Positions 59,835 through 64,000 of a stretch of 64,000 nucleotides of DNA are shown piece by piece. Every line of letters starts with the position of its first letter. Position 1 is the first letter of the stretch. The DNA comes from Achatina immaculata (lineage: Eukaryota; Mollusca; Gastropoda; Stylommatophora; Achatinidae). Both the position numbers and the translations under genes were made by a program. The notes under the pieces are model-generated. The model saw nothing but the letters and a program-made list of their open reading frames with translations. It did no database searches and was not told the DNA's origin. Location of the stretch: contig CM019704.1 in the NCBI GenBank assembly GCA_009760885.1, positions 14,758,929 through 14,822,928 of the forward strand. Reading direction: 5' to 3'.

Positions 59835-61834
59835 AAGAAGAAGAAGCAGAAACACATAATCCAGTGCGTGGCAAGTGTCTTGACAAATCTAATAAAAAGG
59901 CAATAGCTGCTAAATCTTTCTAACATCCCTTAACACAATTAGTCTTACAATATGACGGGCGTATTTTATGAGATAAATATGCTAAATTTGCCACAAATGG
60001 TGATCAGGAAGCAACCCCATTTAGCTCCATGCAAAGAATCCTATAAAGGCGACTTGTTCCATTCACTCCGTTGCTAATATTTCAACATTTTCTGTCTTGT
60101 AGACATTAATGATATTCATTTTCCTCCCACTCAGATGTCTCATTTATCTTGCTGCACGAGTCTGTTCTGTAGAGTTGAGACAAATGTTCCTAATGTTAGG
60201 GACGTTTATAGAAGACGGCTAAAATGAGTGGGAGAAAATTGCTCGCGATTCTGAGGAGCCCCCATTAATAAAGGAGGGGTGGAACATGAGAAATTTTGTT
60301 GAGAGTGGTGCTGCTGAGGAGCGGTTTCAGAAGAAGTAATCTATCCCGCTTCAGACTTCCTCATTCCGGCGTTCCTTCAACCGCTCCGGGGAAACTCAAG
60401 GCGCGAGTTCATTTTGCTGGGTCCTGAGTGCCAGTGTCGGGGGGGGGGGGGTGTTAGCTCAGAGATGCTGTGTAACTCTAGGATTCCGGCCAGAGCCATC
60501 AATACACCGAAGAAGCGAGGGGAAAATGTGGGAAATTGAGCAAACTGCTAAGTAGGTTCCATAATTGACCACAGCTGGCAGTATCAAACGATTGACTGCC
60601 GATCTAGTCAAGTGAATATTGCGCAACCGATTTCTGGAGTATTCTGGAGTGACATTTGTGTGCTGGCTTTAAACGAGGAGGAAGAATCTGACTTTGTCAA
60701 CTCTGTCTCTGTTCTCTATTGACTTAGTTGTGATTGGCTGTAGTTGCTTGATGTATACAGAAATATTACTCTATAGATTTTGGTTTGACTAACCATTGTG
60801 GGGACAGGAAACGTTATGTGTTAGCGCAGTTAACAAGTCAGTAAATGAAAGCTGACCAAAAGCCGTATCCATATTTCTTGCTGAGCTTCAGAATATAAAT
60901 CAGAAAATAAATAATTGCGCTACGACATCTTTGCCAGCGGAAGGGACATCACGGTCTCCTTCTCTTTGGTGGAATCACAATTTAATATTGTTCAGACTCC
61001 ATCAGGAAACTTCCTTCTTGTATCCGTCACAAGAATATGAATATTTGGTTCATGCATCCATTCCTAAATAGCTCCATCAAGAGGTCTGCTTCTTGCTTCT
61101 ATTCCAAAAAAAAAAAAACCACGAACATGTTCCATTGAGAAGTCTGCTTCTTGGATCTGTTCAAAGAATCCGGACAAATCACTGTAAACCGATCACCATT
61201 ACACTCCATATCTGTGTTCCACCTGAGACGAGTCGCTAAAGCAAGAATTTGCAGTACGATTCCTCCATATTTGGGTACTACTAAAATTTCTTCATAGATG
61301 CTCCATTGTTGTGGACTCCCATCACCACCCTGAATTACTTCTTAAAACTGTCTGCACTCCATATCACAGATTTCCAGTCTTGACTGGGAAGAATATATAC
61401 AAGTATACTACAAGTTGTTGTTATTATTATTATTATTATTACAATTATAGTATATAATAATATTATTATGGCAAATATTATATCGCATCATATTATATTC
61501 AGCTATATTATTATGATATTGAGCTGCTTATTTAGGAGAAAATCAGTAAGAAACAATATGAAAGGGTTTACTGTCATGTAACAAGACACAATTGTTTCCT
61601 CTTAATTTGGATTTAAACGACGAAGCTGGAGTTCACAGAGCGGGGGGGGGGGGGGGGGGGGGGAAGAGAGAGAGAAGGAAAGGGAGGGAGAGGAACACTA
61701 GAAACTCGCCCACTAGTAGTGCTAGTAAAGTGTGTACGGAAACGAGTTTTTCTCATCCTGAAAGCGAAAAAAATATTATTAAAAAAGTTCGGTTTAATTT
61801 GGACACATTTTTTATCCAACCTGATTGTGAGCCG
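57251..61834. other. Intronic stretch without recognised genes
   Basis: Two near-identical 45-60 bp pieces (AGATATACAAGGCATTAACC / AGATATACAGGGCATCAACC) lie at about 57216-57310. C-rich and A-rich tracts lie at 59579-59660, GTA repeats at about 59791-59835 flanked by GAA, a G run near 60439-60451 and an ATT run near 61423-61440. A minus-strand ORF at 58271-58627 (MLRCGITSTPKEAWMTGPRR) is unrecognised. No CaMKI exon was found. Confidence 0.4.
61640..61700. repeat. G run followed by GA-rich tract
   Basis: About 22 consecutive G (61641-61662) followed by GAGAGAGAGAAGGAAAGG. The length of the G run should be treated as uncertain, since such runs are error-prone. Confidence 0.9.
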
Positions 61835-61945
61835 TCCGGGTCGACCTAAACGACTTAGTAATATTGCGGTTAGCAGATACTGGAGTGCTGTTTGGGAGGC
61901 AAAGTTCCGCAAGGGACATGCAAAGGAATGAATGAATGAGATACT
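61835..61945 (+). mobile_element. LINE C3, 3' end
   Basis: Reads RYWSAVWEAKFRKGHAKE then the tail AATGAATGAATGAG. It matches the last 20 residues and the tail of C1 and C2. Only the terminal 100 bp or so is present. Confidence 0.65.
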
Positions 61946-62014
61946 GCTTTAGCCTGAGAATAATCGTCATGCACAATATAGTTTTTGTATCTTCAGCTGC
62001 TTAGGTGTGAGCAG

Positions 62015-62560
62015 TTCTTTTTCTTCTTCTTCTTCTTCTTATTATATATAATATATTGCATAAATCTTGCATAAATTATGTTTTGTGTAGTTCTTGGATA
62101 GAATTATGGAGTCTGGGATCTTGGGTGGTTTCATTTTGGCATGCTCTTCTTTGTGGTTTGCTCAGACATGGACACGGATCTGTCACACAAAGGCGGCAGT
62201 TCGTCTCTGGTTATCAGCATCGCTGTAGAGCATCACCTGTAAAAAGGTAGAGGGGGGGAGGGCGCTGGGTTCTGGCCAGATAATTTGCTCGATTGGGCTG
62301 TGTTGCCGACAACTCTAGACCACGTGATGTTGTGTCTGTTACTATTTGCTGCAGGCACATGGGTCTAATGAGCCAATTTTCAGCTTCTGGTATAGATGGT
62401 GTTTCAGCCTGCAGTGTTCTGTTCTCTGTTGGAAGATTATCACTTGGTCATTTCTTGGGAGTTTGTAGTATTCGTCGTCTGTTTTTGCTTTGGAATGTTG
62501 TGTTATCCATTTTTTCTAAATATGGCTTTTGGTATGTTTTTTTTTGTGTCGTGGCCCCCT
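62015..62560 (-). mobile_element. LINE Y2, C-terminal fragment
   Basis: The minus strand reads TQHSKAKTDDEYYKLPRNDQ then VIIFQQRTEHCRLKHHLYQK and LKIGSLDPCACSK, a Zn-knuckle start, then HHVV with a cysteine four residues later, IIWPEPSALPPSTF and RRTAAFV. The tail is (AAGAAG)n at 62018-62043. This is the post-RNase H cysteine/histidine region of an I/Jockey-like LINE. It aligns with Y1 in the same order. Stops are present. Confidence 0.7.
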
Positions 62561-64000
62561 GCCTATTGAATATTGTTTTTGCCACTGTTATATGGCTTCT
62601 GTTTTTACCTTGCTGTGGTGAGAGAGCTCGTGTGTTCACATGAACCAATGAGTTGTGCAGGAAGAGTCACCCAAGCCAGACATTTCTGAGGGTAGGAGCC
62701 AGACAAGGCACAACTCAGGCCTTGCTGCCTTGCAGGATGGCTGAGGCCTGTCAAAGGCTGTGGCAGCAGACCAGAAAGAAATGAGTTCTGAAGACGGATG
62801 TATTGTGTCCAAGACACAAAGTGACACAACAGTGCGAACAAAGTGACCCAACAGTACGAAGAATTACATTACAGCACAGCGTACCGCTTACGTTTTGCCG
62901 TATGAACGAGTTACCAGACCTGCGCTAAATAGCAGACAGCACGTGTCTAGCTTCTAGAGGCCGACAAATATCTTAATAAGTCTTCAGTGACCGGCGTGGG
63001 ACACTGGCGAACGTTCAATCACTTGACCACAGAATTTCCCTGCCATCTCATTTCTTGTGGCTTGGTCTGACGCCATGCTATTTTTGGTTTCTTAAACTTT
63101 CCTATTCGTACTACCTGAACTCCCCCCCCCCCTCACCTCTTTTGCCTCTTGTTCTGTTTGTACTGGTTCTGTTTTCTGATTTCATATATTACTTTACTGA
63201 TGCCCGGCTGTTGTTTTCTCTCGTACGCACACTCCCTCACTTTTCCTCGGTCAATCACATTTTCTTATTGCTCGTCTAAAAGCTTACGCTTTCTTGGTCT
63301 TGGGAAATAAGCTCTGACTTGCATCTGTCAGAAGGATTAAATCGTGCGAGACCTGGTCCAAATGTTTTAGCTGGAATGCTTTAGCACGATTTGCCTTTTA
63401 TTTCCAATCCAATTCTGGCCCACTGGCACCCAGCGGCCATCAAGAGAAATACATAACGGCCGAAGAAGACAGGGTTTTTTTAAAACTTCTTTTCGTTAAA
63501 TCTCATGTTTCCGTATGTGACTGTGTGTGTGTGTATGCATGCTTTTTTTCTTTGCTTATTTGCTCAGTGACATATTTTTGTATTTAAAATTTGTCACCTC
63601 GTCATTATTTGCAACCCCCCCAGTCATCTGGATAAAGGCGATATATTGCCCTTAGAAGACATAATAACGGATGTCATTGAGATCACTCTTGTTTTCTTCA
63701 TTAAAAGGGTCTGTATTGACCTTGTGTACAGCAACAGTGGGACTTGATTAATTAATTAATAACTTTCGTGGAACCTGTGAACTACCCTTCCTTAAGCCAC
63801 GGTAAAGCACTTCGTGTATCACTCGGCCCAAGGACAATTACGATAATTTTAATACTGGAAATATCACTCTGATCATTTATCACCAGGGATATGGGGATGT
63901 GGTTGTTTGTTATGTTCACTTTTCATAATTCGCTGATTTAAAAGAAAAATTGTTTTCGCAGTAAAATTTTTTAAAAAGTAAATATACTACTGAACAAAAG
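62561..64000. other. Terminal stretch without recognised genes
   Basis: May include further upstream sequence of Y2 for a few tens of bases. A C run lies near 63122-63131. ORFs are short and unassigned. No CaMKI exon encoding the DFG region is visible. Confidence 0.4.

Noticed and set aside
59675..59926. Poly-Val/poly-Leu/poly-Thr ORFs
   Set aside because: Translations of a GTA/GAA microsatellite in different frames.

Overview
This is a eukaryotic, metazoan nuclear window, most likely from an arthropod or another invertebrate with a large, repeat-swollen genome. Only one host gene is supported. Three exons on the + strand (7788-7922, 9929-10003, 56194-56332) encode consecutive parts of a Ca2+/calmodulin-dependent protein kinase I (CaMKI) catalytic domain. 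They run from the glycine loop to the catalytic HRD motif, with consensus splice sites and matching phases. Neither the exon carrying the N-terminus nor the exons after HRDLK were found, so the gene extends beyond the window. The intron between exons two and three is about 46.2 kb.

Almost everything else that can be recognised is transposable-element debris, minisatellites and microsatellites. From start to end: 1-7.7 kb is mostly unassigned, with minisatellites. 8-10.7 kb holds CaMKI exons, a LINE 3' scrap and a minisatellite. 10.7-14 kb holds a hAT-type MITE, a 1.3-kb retroposon (called X here) and a LINE RT fragment (D1). 14-15.8 kb is an intronless, frameshifted copy of a repetitive uncharacterised arthropod-type protein. 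18.2-22.6 kb is an antisense LINE (A2) with an X copy and a second D LINE nested in it. 23.5-24.4 kb is an inverted-repeat element (M1). 25.3-26.1 kb is a 29-bp minisatellite. 26.7-27.8 kb is a mariner relic. 28.3-29.6 kb is another X copy. 30.7-31.8 kb is the C-terminus of an RLE-type LINE. 32-36 kb holds hAT-like ends and a 48-bp minisatellite.

36.5-46.3 kb is a nested stack: an antisense LINE (A1) split by a Tigger/pogo transposon, an RTE scrap, a nearly full-length RTE LINE (B) and a third LINE (C2). The Tigger element is itself split by an X copy. 46.4-56 kb holds CR1/L2-like LINE copies (one split by a tRNA-derived SINE), tandem repeats, a small M copy and an I/Jockey-type LINE with an RNase H domain. 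56-64 kb holds CaMKI exon three and fragments of another LINE (Y).

The most interesting candidates are family X, family M and the A1 stack. X has four copies, is built of internal tandem subrepeats, and two copies have 12-14 bp target duplications. M has inverted ends carrying a repeated GAAAC-containing motif that resembles a hammerhead core. The A1 stack's Tigger insertion falls right beside the RT active-site codons. Family letters are local labels of mine. Family assignments rest on reading translations by eye; no database search was possible.
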